Source of the DNA: Bacillota bacterium
GTDB lineage: Bacteria; Bacillota; Clostridia; Peptostreptococcales; Anaerovoracaceae
Reading direction: 5' to 3'
NCBI GenBank assembly: GCA_016280485.1
Contig: JAEEGU010000086.1
Coordinates: 1 to 20,915 of the forward strand
DNA length: 20,915 nucleotides
Part shown: positions 6,275 through 14,422 of the stretch, piece by piece
Layout of the letters: each line of letters begins with the position of its first letter
Position numbering within the stretch: position 1 is the first letter of the stretch
Made by a program: the position numbers and the translations under genes
The notes under the pieces: generated by a model
Seen by the model: the letters and a program-made list of their open reading frames with translations, nothing else
What the model was told of the DNA's origin: nothing
The model's database searches: none

Positions 6275-7073
6275 CTTTTTCTCCTATCTTAAGTCTCTTC
6301 CTGAGGCTGAAGCCCTTCGTCTCTATGGTTTTCCTTTCGAATCTGCTCTCCGCCTTTGCCTCGATTTCCGTTGCAATTGCCGCGATACAGCCCATGTACC
6401 TCTTTTCTTTGAGCTCCGTAAAGGTCTTTTTCTCGCTTTCTGCCTCCCTTGAAAGCCCCGTATCCGGAACAGTGAAAATATCTTTATACGCACTTATGAC
6501 ATATCTTTTTATGTAGTCCACGCCGTAAATGTCTCCCGGACGGAATTTGTTCAGCACAAAGGCGTCAAAGCTGAATCTCAGTGAGTCATAAAGCTTTCTT
6601 AACTTTCTGTAGCGCTCAAGGCACGCATCGTTTTGTGAAAGCACCATAAAATTCATGTCCGCCCCCAAAAGCGCTCCGACAGCAAGCCCGTTATTAAGAT
6701 CGCTCCCCGTATCCACAACCACATAGTCAAACGCCGCCTGCATATGGCGTAAAAAGCTCATCGCCATATCGGGGAAATATGCTCCCGCCTCGTCCTCGCA
6801 TTCGATTCCGCCGATGTAGTAAAGATTCTCCGCGATTTTTAAGCCCTCAAGCTCTTCCTTTTTTATCCCCACCGAAGAAACTATTCTTTCTTTGAACCTG
6901 TCAATCGATACCGCTCCATCTGATACATACTGGCTGTTTTTTCTGGCGCATAGCACCGTAAAAAGCACATCCTTTCCCGGATTTTTCTCTGCAAGCTGCT
7001 GTGCAACCGATTGTGCCACCATCGTCACTCCGCTCTTGGCGTCGCAGCTGTGAAATGCATATACTCCTTTCAA
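6249..7073 (-). CDS. TadZ/ParA-like protein with degenerate P-loop
   Basis: The 274-residue protein has the fold signature of MinD/ParA ATPases. It starts KGVYAFHSCDAKSGVTMVAQ where SGKGGVGKTT is expected, and has a YVVVDTGSD switch-like motif at about 117-125 and a LNKF motif later. In the P-loop the signature lysine is replaced by Asp11 and the catalytic lysine by Val16, so ATP hydrolysis is doubtful. TadZ proteins of Tad loci are atypical MinD/ParA relatives that localise the machine; position between cpaB-like and tadA fits. The usual N-terminal receiver-like domain is absent. The start is a TTG at 7071-7073 with GGAGG seven bases upstream, overlapping the previous stop as TTGA. The C-terminal 40 residues are basic and charged. 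Confidence 0.75.
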   Translation of the reverse strand: MKGVYAFHSCDAKSGVTMVAQSVAQQLAEKNPGKDVLFTVLCARKNSQYVSDGAVSIDRFKERIVSSVGIKKEELEGLKIAENLYYIGGIECEDEAGAYFPDMAMSFLRHMQAAFDYVVVDTGSDLNNGLAVGALLGADMNFMVLSQNDACLERYRKLRKLYDSLRFSFDAFVLNKFRPGDIYGVDYIKRYVISAYKDIFTVPDTGLSREAESEKKTFTELKEKRYMGCIAAIATEIEAKAESRFERKTIETKGFSLRKRLKIGEKDDKERISS

Positions 7074-7723
7074 TTTTCGCCCTCCGTTTCTCTGATCTGC
7101 ACAACGACAAAACTGCCCACCTCGCGCATATATGAAACCAGCCTTCCGTAATCCTCGGCATCCGTGACTATCTCAATCTCCGCGATTTCTCCGGTGCTCT
7201 CGCCTCTCTTAAAAAAGTTGCTGCGCTCCTTGCCGTCAAGCTCCGTCACCGGCTGGCCCTTGTCGTTTCTAACATAGGCCACCCTGTAGGTGCCGAGCCT
7301 TTCGCTTACATCCTCACTGTAAAACTCCACCATATCGCCTGCCCTTATCGACGGACTTAAATGCGCAAGCGCATCTACATCTATGGCGAAGCACGACATA
7401 TCGCCTTCAGGCTCCCCGGGCGCCGCGAGGACCGCCTTGTTAAGCTGCATGCCACACGGCACATCAACCTTTGCCCTAAGCCCGACGGCTAAGGCTTCCT
7501 CGCCGGCAAGCAGTGAGCCACGCGCCACATTCTCGCGCAGGTAGGCCTTGCTTACAAGCATGGACCTTTCTATAGTCTCGCCCGCCGAAATCTCGCAGGC
7601 AGCGGTCAGCACATCCTCCGTCAGGAGTTCTTCCCTGCCGCAGGTTTCCCAAAAGTACAGCCCTGCCGCAGACAACACAAGTATGAGGACGCCCAGAATC
7701 GGTTTCAGTTTAGCCGGCCTCAT
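7070..7723 (-). CDS. CpaB/RcpC-like SAF-domain protein
   Basis: The 217-residue protein has a single N-terminal membrane helix (about residues 7-25) and then a SAF-like domain (about 38-100), with the pattern acEISAGETIERSMLVSK...ALAVGLRAKVDVPCGMQLNK typical of CpaB. A segment LSPSIRAGDMVEFY (122-135) matches the GDrVDv strand pattern that follows SAF in RcpC/CpaB. In Tad loci CpaB is an envelope-side assembly factor. I start it at ATG 7721-7723, overlapping the DUF5688 gene by 14 bases. A longer frame reaching 7873 overlaps that gene by 164 bases and would place 50 residues before the membrane helix, so I reject it. The stop overlaps the TadZ-like start by four bases. Confidence 0.75.
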   Translation of the reverse strand: MRPAKLKPILGVLILVLSAAGLYFWETCGREELLTEDVLTAACEISAGETIERSMLVSKAYLRENVARGSLLAGEEALAVGLRAKVDVPCGMQLNKAVLAAPGEPEGDMSCFAIDVDALAHLSPSIRAGDMVEFYSEDVSERLGTYRVAYVRNDKGQPVTELDGKERSNFFKRGESTGEIAEIEIVTDAEDYGRLVSYMREVGSFVVVQIRETEGEN

Positions 7724-8666
7724 TGCATTCACCAGCCTTCGTAAGCACCATCGGGGCAATTGACCCGGAATGATGGAGCACATGCCTTTTTCGGTCATAA
7801 TAGTAAATGCTGTTTGAGAGGAAATATTCCTCCGGATTGACATCACGGTTAATCTCCGTGAGCACCCTTTCAAGCTGCTCCGTATTAACTAAGCCGTCAT
7901 CCTGAACAAGCAGGCATTCGTCGATTGAAAGCGGCACAATAAAAATATTGCACTCAGCCTTGTCGGCAAAGCCCTGAAGCACATCGAGTCTCAGCATAGC
8001 AGAAGCCCCGAAAATTCCTTCGGCACTTGTAAGCACATAAGGCCAGCCCTTTTCGATATGCGGCATGTGGTCGCTCACACTGGTTCCGTAGTTTCCGAGA
8101 ACCGACTCAGGATCGAATCTGAAGATGACCGTGGTGTCGTTCTCCTGCATGTTCGCAAATGAAGCCTCCAGAAGGTCATCCTCCCTTACGCCCCAATCCT
8201 CCATCATGGCATAAGTCACCGCAATTCCACCCCTTCCGAAAATGTCGCTTACACAGACAGAAAAAGTGACTGCCAAATCGCCGAAGATAAAATGCGGCAG
8301 ATCTTCAAGAAGCGCCTCGTTCTTTTCGCGCGACAAAAGCTTCATTATGAGGTGCGGACCTGCCTTACCGAAATCGTCGATGTAAGCCCCTATGTCAAAC
8401 TCTCCGATCTTGTAGGTGTTATAAACCTTTAGCATTTCCTGTATGCAGTCTTCGATGCTCTTACCTCTGACATGAGCTCTGAAATAATCCTCGAGCCTTA
8501 TTGTCGGACTGACATTACTGTCGTTTTCGAATATGGTCAGTGCCGTCACCTCCTTTCCATTGTTCTTCATGTACTTTTTCACATTTACTTTGGCTTTTCC
8601 CTTTAAGTCCGGGGCGCCATCCAGAATGTGCTCCTGTACATACGATACGAACTCTTCAAATTTCAT
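7710..8666 (-). CDS. DUF5688 family protein, first gene of the Tad-like operon
   Basis: The 318-residue soluble protein has the features I associate with DUF5688: an N-terminal MKFEEFVSYVQE helix, a KNNGKEVTALTIFE segment, a conserved SPTIRLEDYF motif at about 53-62 and a predicted domain through about residue 280. No signal peptide or membrane segment is visible. The function of the family is unknown to me. A perfect AAGGAGGT lies seven bases before the ATG, and a near-consensus promoter lies at 8714-8742, so this is the best-expressed start of the operon. Its end overlaps the CpaB-like gene by 14 bases, which ties it physically to the Tad-like genes. It may be a cytoplasmic partner, substrate or regulator of the machine, or simply an adjacent family member; the overlap favours a shared transcript. 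Confidence 0.8.
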   Translation of the reverse strand: MKFEEFVSYVQEHILDGAPDLKGKAKVNVKKYMKNNGKEVTALTIFENDSNVSPTIRLEDYFRAHVRGKSIEDCIQEMLKVYNTYKIGEFDIGAYIDDFGKAGPHLIMKLLSREKNEALLEDLPHFIFGDLAVTFSVCVSDIFGRGGIAVTYAMMEDWGVREDDLLEASFANMQENDTTVIFRFDPESVLGNYGTSVSDHMPHIEKGWPYVLTSAEGIFGASAMLRLDVLQGFADKAECNIFIVPLSIDECLLVQDDGLVNTEQLERVLTEINRDVNPEEYFLSNSIYYYDRKRHVLHHSGSIAPMVLTKAGECNEAG

Positions 8667-8713
8667 TTCAATACCTCCTTTTGTTATTGATGTAATATTT
8701 TGCCTATGCCTAT

Positions 8714-8742
8714 TTTATACTATCATTTACAAATATTGTCAA
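8714..8742 (-). promoter_or_regulatory. Promoter of the DUF5688/Tad-like operon
   Basis: On the minus strand TTGACA (8737-8742) and TATAAA (8714-8719) are separated by 17 bases, almost a perfect sigma-A promoter. The predicted start near 8707 gives a leader of about 40 bases ending in AAGGAGGT. The early leader carries a tandem TAGGCA repeat. Confidence 0.8.
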
Positions 8743-8784
8743 GGCTAACTTGGTGCCATAGCAAACTTATAACAAATAATGACA

Positions 8785-8817
8785 TGAAAAAAGCGGGTGG
8801 CCTTTTGCCATCCGCTT
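8785..8817 (-). terminator. Terminator after rpe (end of the housekeeping operon)
   Basis: On the minus strand an 11-bp stem (AAGCGGATGGC with GCCACCCGCTT, one G-T pair) with a 5-base loop is followed by a run of six T. It lies 23 bases after the rpe stop codon and separates the housekeeping operon from the DUF5688 promoter. Confidence 0.9.
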
Positions 8818-8840
8818 AAAATGATTTCTCGTATTGGTTT

Positions 8841-9494
8841 TTATTTAATTATATTATTAAAATCCTCGCATCTCTTTACGATGTCGTCTGCACCGAATAC
8901 CGCAGAGCCTGCAACCAAAAGGTTCGCGCCGGCGCCCGCAACATCCGCTACGTTGCCTAAGGTTACGCCGCCGTCAACCTCGATGTCAAAATTAAGACCC
9001 TTTTCTGCCTTGAGCTTTGAGAGGGCTCTTACCTTTTCGAGTGCCACAGGGATGAACTTCTGTCCACCGAAGCCCGGATTTACGCTCATGATGAGGACCA
9101 TGTCTATGTCCGAAAGAACATTCTCAAGGGACGATATCGGTGTTGCAGGATTAAGTGCCACGCCCACCTTTACGCCCAGATTTTTAACTACCTGAATGCT
9201 GCGGTGAAGGTGAATGGTCGCCTCCTGGTGAATCGTGATATATTCAGTCTGCGGAGTCACAAACTCCGGTGCGTATTTATCCGGATCGGTTATCATCAGG
9301 TGCACATCAAACGGCAGCTTTGTTTTGCCGGTGAGCGACTTCATAACCGCTGCTCCAAAGCTGATGTTCGGCACGAAATGCCCGTCCATAACGTCTACAT
9401 GTATAATGCCCGCGCCGCCCTTTTCTATTAAAGAAACCTGCTCACCAAGCTTTGAGAAATCCGCCGAAAGAATCGACGGTGCCAGTCTATTCAT
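8841..9494 (-). CDS. rpe: Ribulose-phosphate 3-epimerase
   Basis: Interconverts D-ribulose 5-phosphate and D-xylulose 5-phosphate in the pentose phosphate pathway. The 217-residue TIM-barrel protein shows the expected motifs: LAPSILSADF at 4-13, HVDVMDGHFVPN at 32-43 with His and Asp metal ligands, DVHLM at 63-67, MSVNPGFGGQ in the middle and EVDGGV towards the end, followed by the phosphate-binding AGSAVF. Length is normal for the family. I choose ATG 9492-9494 because AGAGGAG lies five bases upstream; a longer frame reaching 9605 overlaps the rsgA coding end and adds 37 unrelated residues. It is the last gene of the operon, 16 bases after rsgA, and is followed by a strong terminator. Confidence 0.97.
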   Translation of the reverse strand: MNRLAPSILSADFSKLGEQVSLIEKGGAGIIHVDVMDGHFVPNISFGAAVMKSLTGKTKLPFDVHLMITDPDKYAPEFVTPQTEYITIHQEATIHLHRSIQVVKNLGVKVGVALNPATPISSLENVLSDIDMVLIMSVNPGFGGQKFIPVALEKVRALSKLKAEKGLNFDIEVDGGVTLGNVADVAGAGANLLVAGSAVFGADDIVKRCEDFNNIIK

Positions 9495-9510
9495 AATGTC
9501 TCCTCTTTTT

Positions 9511-10380
9511 TTAGTATTTTTTCTTTTCACGCTCGTCGATTTCGGCCATCTGGGCCACATACGATTCGTAGCGCGATTCATGTATTTTACCGCTTTCTGC
9601 CGCATCGCGCACTGCGCAGCCCGGCTCCTTTAAGTGTTTGCAGTTATCGTATTTGCAGCATCCAAGGAAGGGAGCCATCTCAGGATAAAGCTCCATCAGC
9701 TCCATTTCCTCAGCATCCAAAACCTTAAACGATGTAAAGCCCGGCGTGTCGAATATCATGCCGCCGCCTTCGAGGGTAAATATCTCCGAGTGGCGTGTGG
9801 TCTGCTTGCCGCGGCCTGTCTTGCGGCTGACCTCGCCTGTTTCCATGCCGGCTCCCGCGAGACGGTTTATAAGCGTGGACTTTCCAACCCCGGATGGTCC
9901 CGCCAGCGCGACCCTGCTTCCGGCAAGGGAAGCTGCGAGCTCCTTAACGCCGATTCCGCCCTTTGCACTGATGAAATGAATCTCGTAAAGGCCTTCGTAG
10001 ATGTCGCGAAACTTTGCAATCACCGCATCCTCCGCCAGATCTATCTTGTTCACGCAAAGCGTGATATCCACATGCTCTCTTTCCGCCATGACGAGGAACT
10101 TATCGATAATTGGAAAGCTCGGCTCAGGATTTGCTGCCGCCACAACCACCGCTATTTTGTCAACATTTGCAATCGGCGGGCGGATGAAGATATTCTTTCT
10201 GGGATAAACTTTTGTGATAAATCCATCGCCGTCCTCGCGCAGCTCTATCTCAACATCATCACCCACAGTCGGGGTAATGCCGTCCTTTTTGAACACGCCG
10301 CGCGCCTTGCATTGATAGACGGTTTCGCCCACTCTCACATAGTAGAATCCCGCGATTCCTTTAACTATCAGTCCCTTCAT
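9511..10380 (-). CDS. rsgA: Ribosome small subunit-dependent GTPase A
   Basis: A circularly permuted GTPase that helps late assembly of the 30S subunit; it is called CpgA or YloQ in Bacillus. The 289 residues comprise an N-terminal OB-fold (1-65), a GTPase domain with the permuted order NKID (111-114), then GPSGVGKST (161-169), then DTPG (211-214), and a C-terminal zinc finger with Cys242, Cys247, His249 and Cys255. The start codon lies three bases past the prkC stop, with GGTGAG just upstream inside the end of prkC, so the two are probably translationally coupled. The PrkC-Stp-RsgA linkage is conserved in Firmicutes, where RsgA can be a kinase substrate. Confidence 0.97.
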   Translation of the reverse strand: MKGLIVKGIAGFYYVRVGETVYQCKARGVFKKDGITPTVGDDVEIELREDGDGFITKVYPRKNIFIRPPIANVDKIAVVVAAANPEPSFPIIDKFLVMAEREHVDITLCVNKIDLAEDAVIAKFRDIYEGLYEIHFISAKGGIGVKELAASLAGSRVALAGPSGVGKSTLINRLAGAGMETGEVSRKTGRGKQTTRHSEIFTLEGGGMIFDTPGFTSFKVLDAEEMELMELYPEMAPFLGCCKYDNCKHLKEPGCAVRDAAESGKIHESRYESYVAQMAEIDEREKKKY

Positions 10381-10383
10381 AGG

Positions 10384-12369
10384 CTACTCACCGAAATTGA
10401 TGTCGTACTGTGCCACAACATCATTGTCAAATATTACGGTTACGCTGCCCTGGCCCTTACCGTTTACATATACTGTCTCGCCGAGACCTGACTTGTAACG
10501 CTCAACATGGTTAACCTCGTTGTGTGAACCGTTCGCATCGACTACCTTTACGGTGAGCCAGAATACTTCGTTCTTTGCAGACGAATAATCGATTGCGATT
10601 GAAGCAACTCCGCCATCTGCGGTAGTGCCGCCCGAGCCGCTGCCTGAGCCGCTGCTCTGAGGTGTGCCGCAAATCTTGATATCTATCGGTGTACCCACAT
10701 CAACCGTGCTGTTCGCCTCTTTGGACTGCCAGAATACCTGACCCGGCTCATAGAGGCCGTTCTCTTCGGTGGTGATTGTGCCTATGCAAAGACCCGCATC
10801 GGCAAGCTTGTCACCCGCTTCGGTCTGCGTCATGCCAAGGAGAAGCGGTACGATGCCGGAGCCCTCAGCCTTGCCTGCACTTACCACGTAAGAAATGTAT
10901 GCGCCCGGATTTGCTTCCTCGCCTGCGCCCGGTGACTGGCTGATTACGATGCCTTCAGGAAGCTCGCTGGCCTGTGTGGTAACCGAGCCCTTTCTGAAGC
11001 CGTACTTATCGAGCACATACTGTGCATCTGTTGCCGACTTGCCCACGAGGTTCGGCACTGTGCCTTCCTTCGCGCCCTTGCTGATATTTACCGTAACCTT
11101 GTTGCCCTTTTTAACCGCGCTGCCCTCGGAAGGAAGCTGCGAGCAGATCTGGCCTTCCTCGTATTCCACGCTGTAGACCTCGTCACCCATCGAAAGCTCC
11201 AGGCCGTATTCCGCTGCCACAGCCTTTGCAACCTCAAAGGTCTGGCCGCGGAAGTCAGGAAGCTCAAAGCTCTTGCTACTATCGCCGCCGCCTGTGATAA
11301 TTCTCGAAAAGCCAAAGCTTATCGGGATTGCGCAAAGAAGCGCAAGGATTATGGCAAGAAGCTTAATCTTGCCTATCGGTTTCTTTTCTTTCTTCTTTTT
11401 CTTCCCCAATTCTTCTGTCTCTGCCCCTTCTGTTTCCGTTACCGCAGGCTCCTCTGCATCTTCGAGAGTTACCGCGTTTTCGCTGCCCTCTTCATCCTCA
11501 AGAGCCATCACCGCCGGATTTCTGCGATTTGCGCTGCCCGACATCATTGCGTTAAACTCCGCATGAGAAAGGGCATCGAAAAATTCATCCGCAGTCGCAT
11601 AGCGATTGATTGAAAGCTTGTCTGTCGCCTTCATTACGACTTCCTCAATTTCCTGTGGAATGTCCGGATTGAGGCTGGTCGGACGCGGCATTTCTTCGTT
11701 TATGTGCATGAGTGCAACCGCAACCGGATTTTCACCGTCGAACGGTACACTGCCTGTCAGCATCTCGAACAGTACTACGCCGAGCGAATAGATATCCGAC
11801 TTTTCGTCAACATAGCCTCCGCGCGCCTGCTCCGGTGAGAAGTAGTGCACAGAGCCCATTACGGTAGTCGTCTCCTCGGAATTGCCGGAGCTGTCAAGCG
11901 CCTTTGCGATACCGAAGTCCGTAATCTTCGCGGTGCCGTCCTGCGTCAGCAGAATATTGTGCGGCTTTACATCTCTGTGGATGATGTGATTTTTGTGCGC
12001 AAATGCCAGCGCAGAAGCGATCTGCTTTGCGATTTCCACAGCTCTCTGCCACTCAAGCGGCCCTTCCTTTGCGATGTAATCGCTAAGAATGGAGCCTTCG
12101 ATCAGTTCCATTACGATGTAGTGAATATTACCTTCTCTGCCTACGTCATATATGCTAACGATGTTCGGATGTGCAAGACTTGCCGCCGACTGTGACTCCT
12201 TGCGGAAATTCTCAATAAATTTGAGGTCACGGGCAAACTCCGGCTTTAAAATCTTAATCGCAACAAAGCGATTTAAAAGTCTACATCTTGCCTTATATAC
12301 AACGGCCATTCCGCCATCGCCTATTTTTTCCTGTAATTCATATCTTCCTGCCAGTAATCTGGTGCTCAT
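10384..12369 (-). CDS. prkC: PASTA-domain Ser/Thr protein kinase
   Basis: Membrane-anchored Hanks-type kinase that senses cell-wall fragments and controls growth or germination in Firmicutes. The 661 residues run as a kinase domain (1-265) with a glycine-rich loop GDGGMAVVYK, Lys39 of VAIK, HRDVKPHN at 131-138 and DFG at 151-153; then an acidic and lysine-rich linker; a membrane helix (about 336-353); and three PASTA repeats (about 370-431, 437-499, 505-568). A Ser/Gly-rich spacer and a C-terminal beta-type domain of about 70 residues end the protein. An ATG at 12367-12369 is preferred. A TTG one codon earlier is closer to the GGAGG site (6 versus 9 bases) and cannot be excluded. The gene follows its cognate phosphatase by 13 bases. 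Confidence 0.97.
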   Translation of the reverse strand: MSTRLLAGRYELQEKIGDGGMAVVYKARCRLLNRFVAIKILKPEFARDLKFIENFRKESQSAASLAHPNIVSIYDVGREGNIHYIVMELIEGSILSDYIAKEGPLEWQRAVEIAKQIASALAFAHKNHIIHRDVKPHNILLTQDGTAKITDFGIAKALDSSGNSEETTTVMGSVHYFSPEQARGGYVDEKSDIYSLGVVLFEMLTGSVPFDGENPVAVALMHINEEMPRPTSLNPDIPQEIEEVVMKATDKLSINRYATADEFFDALSHAEFNAMMSGSANRRNPAVMALEDEEGSENAVTLEDAEEPAVTETEGAETEELGKKKKKEKKPIGKIKLLAIILALLCAIPISFGFSRIITGGGDSSKSFELPDFRGQTFEVAKAVAAEYGLELSMGDEVYSVEYEEGQICSQLPSEGSAVKKGNKVTVNISKGAKEGTVPNLVGKSATDAQYVLDKYGFRKGSVTTQASELPEGIVISQSPGAGEEANPGAYISYVVSAGKAEGSGIVPLLLGMTQTEAGDKLADAGLCIGTITTEENGLYEPGQVFWQSKEANSTVDVGTPIDIKICGTPQSSGSGSGSGGTTADGGVASIAIDYSSAKNEVFWLTVKVVDANGSHNEVNHVERYKSGLGETVYVNGKGQGSVTVIFDNDVVAQYDINFGE

Positions 12370-12382
12370 CAAGACTTTCCTC

Positions 12383-13114
12383 CTAAACCCTTAATGCGAC
12401 AACAGTGATGTTATCCCTGCCGCCGTGCCTGTTCGCTATCGTAACAAGCTTTGCGCAAGCCGCGCTCATACTGCTTCCCTTATCACTCAAAACTTTCGCC
12501 ATGGAAGCATCGTCCACCTCTCCGTACAGTCCGTCGGAGCAGAGGAGGATTACGTCGCCTTGCTTTATTTCGATTTTGAAGAAATCGGGCTCAATGGTTG
12601 CTTCACCACCAAGTGCTCTTGTTATCTTATTCTTTTCTTTGTGGTTTTTTGCCTCTTCAGGCGTGATGATGCCGCGCTTTACGAGAGTGTTTACATAGGT
12701 GTGATCCTCCGTAATCTGCGTCATTTCACCGTTTCTGCACACATAGCCTCTGCTGTCGCCCACATTCACAACATATGCGACATCACCGGGAACATAAGCG
12801 ATAACAACCGTTGTCGCCATTCCCGCATTTTCCTTAAACTTTTGTGCGCTTTCGTAAATTTCCGCATTGACGCCTTTGAGACACTCAAGGAAATAAGCGA
12901 TAACCGCCTCTTCATCCTTAAGACCGTTTAACGGGTGCTTGTCCACGTAATCCGCAATGCGGCTCACAGCGGTACGGGAAGCTATTTCGCCCGAGCTGGC
13001 GCCACCGACCCCGTCCGCCACAATATATACGTCGCTCGAGGGAATAACAAAGCACGCGTCTTCGTTGTTCCCTCTGCGAATCCCTTTGTCACTTTTGAAT
13101 CCTAATTCCAACAT
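12383..13114 (-). CDS. stp: PP2C-type Ser/Thr phosphatase
   Basis: Cytoplasmic metal-dependent protein phosphatase (PrpC/Stp family) that reverses PrkC phosphorylation. The 243-residue protein carries the family motifs: SDKGIRRGNNEDA near the N-terminus, VADGVGG with Asp34 and Gly35, VGDSR at 118-122, SDGL at 193-196 with Asp194, and GGRDNIT at 231-237 with Asp234. These aspartates bind the two catalytic metals. Length is typical. AGGT lies eight bases before the ATG, and the gene starts eight bases after the rsmB stop. Gene order phosphatase-kinase-rsgA is the conserved Firmicute arrangement. In Bacillus rlmN lies between rsmB and the phosphatase; it is absent here. Confidence 0.97.
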   Translation of the reverse strand: MLELGFKSDKGIRRGNNEDACFVIPSSDVYIVADGVGGASSGEIASRTAVSRIADYVDKHPLNGLKDEEAVIAYFLECLKGVNAEIYESAQKFKENAGMATTVVIAYVPGDVAYVVNVGDSRGYVCRNGEMTQITEDHTYVNTLVKRGIITPEEAKNHKEKNKITRALGGEATIEPDFFKIEIKQGDVILLCSDGLYGEVDDASMAKVLSDKGSSMSAACAKLVTIANRHGGRDNITVVALRV

Positions 13115-13122
13115 AAATTTAC

Positions 13123-14421
13123 CTATTTAACAACTATGCTTTCAGCCTTTCTCATCTTGCAGATAAAGAATCCGTCCGTGTCGTTCACGTTAGGAAGGAG
13201 CTGTATCATTTCCTCCTTTGCAAATGCCGGATTTTTCTTGAGGAACTCAGCGACTACTCTCTGGTTCTCGTTAGGATTGATGGTGCATGTGCTGTAAACG
13301 AGTACACCGCCGGATTTTACGTAGCTTGCTGCGGTATTGAGCATAGCCAGCTGCTTGCGCGGCAGCATGTCAAACTCCGACGTCATCTTTTTGTACTTGA
13401 TTTCCGGCTTGCGGCGGATTACGCCGAGTCCCGAGCACGGTGCATCAACAAGTACTCTGTCAGCCTTTTCGATAAGTGTCGAATCTATCTTTGTCGCATC
13501 CCAGATCTTGGTCTCTACGATGTCCACGCCGAGTCTGTCAGCCTCTGCATCGATGAGCGCGAGCTTTCTGGTGTATACATCGGATGCGATAATACGGCCC
13601 TTGTTATTCATGCGTTCTGCGATAGCAAAGGTCTTGCCGCCCGGAGCCGCACAAAGGTCGAGTACCAGATCTCCCTGCTTCGGATCGAGAACTACCGAAA
13701 CCAGCATGGATGCTTCGTCCTGAACGGAGAACATACCCTGCTTGTAGAGTCTCGAATCCAGAAGCCCGTTGCCCTTTGTAACGCGGAGTGCATTCTCGCA
13801 AAGCTTTCCGTTCTCAACGGTAAAGCCCTTTGATTCAAGCTTTGCAACAAGGTCCTTTTTCATAATCTTGAGCCAGTTGAGTCTGATGGTGAGCGTAGGA
13901 GTCTCGTTCATCGACTTTAAGAGTTCCTCCACAAAGTCCACGTTGTACTGCTCGAGCCACAGCTCGATAATCCAAGGCAGGCACGAATATTTGATTGAAA
14001 GATATTCGATTTCGTTTTCCGCTCTGTCCGGAAGCTCAATGGTCAGCTTTTCACGAATGTAAGCACGAAGCACCGCATTGATGAATGCCTCTCTGCCCTT
14101 GCAGAACTTCTTTGCAAGGTTTACGCTTTCGTTCACTGCCGCATATTCCGGCACCGAATCCATATAGCCAAGCTGGTAAATACCCATGCGGAGTACCACC
14201 AGATCGTTTACCTTGATCTTTTCGATATCCGGAACGAGCTTTCCGATTATGTAATCGAGGAGCATCTTGTTTTCAAGGACGCCGTACACGACTTCACGCA
14301 CAAATGACGGCGACGAAGGTCTGCCGCAGATAATGTGATGGTTTAACGCCAAATTTGAATATGACTTTTTTGTTTCAACATCAAGTAATGTGTAATAAGC
14401 AGTTTTTCTGTTTGCGTCCAT
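13123..14421 (-). CDS. rsmB: 16S rRNA (cytosine-967-C5) methyltransferase
   Basis: Methylates C967 of 16S rRNA using S-adenosylmethionine. The 432-residue protein has an N-terminal NusB-like RNA-binding domain (about 1-130) and a C-terminal Rossmann methyltransferase domain. The SAM-binding DLCAAPGGKT is at 255-264, DAPCSG at 326-331 contains Cys329, and STCT at 377-380 holds the nucleophile Cys379. I choose ATG 14419-14421 because GGGAGG lies seven bases upstream; an upstream GTG in the same frame lies inside fmt. The start is one base after the fmt stop, so translation is probably coupled. Confidence 0.96.
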   Translation of the reverse strand: MDANRKTAYYTLLDVETKKSYSNLALNHHIICGRPSSPSFVREVVYGVLENKMLLDYIIGKLVPDIEKIKVNDLVVLRMGIYQLGYMDSVPEYAAVNESVNLAKKFCKGREAFINAVLRAYIREKLTIELPDRAENEIEYLSIKYSCLPWIIELWLEQYNVDFVEELLKSMNETPTLTIRLNWLKIMKKDLVAKLESKGFTVENGKLCENALRVTKGNGLLDSRLYKQGMFSVQDEASMLVSVVLDPKQGDLVLDLCAAPGGKTFAIAERMNNKGRIIASDVYTRKLALIDAEADRLGVDIVETKIWDATKIDSTLIEKADRVLVDAPCSGLGVIRRKPEIKYKKMTSEFDMLPRKQLAMLNTAASYVKSGGVLVYSTCTINPNENQRVVAEFLKKNPAFAKEEMIQLLPNVNDTDGFFICKMRKAESIVVK

Positions 14422-14422
14422 T

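Noticed and set aside
7724..7873. 50-residue N-terminal extension of the CpaB-like protein
   Set aside because: It would overlap the DUF5688 gene by 164 bases, puts an odd basic stretch before the membrane helix and has no binding site; ATG 7723 is preferred.
9634..10491. 285-residue plus-strand open frame opposite rsgA
   Set aside because: It is antisense to the conserved RsgA GTPase and zinc finger and has a cysteine/histidine-rich shadow composition.
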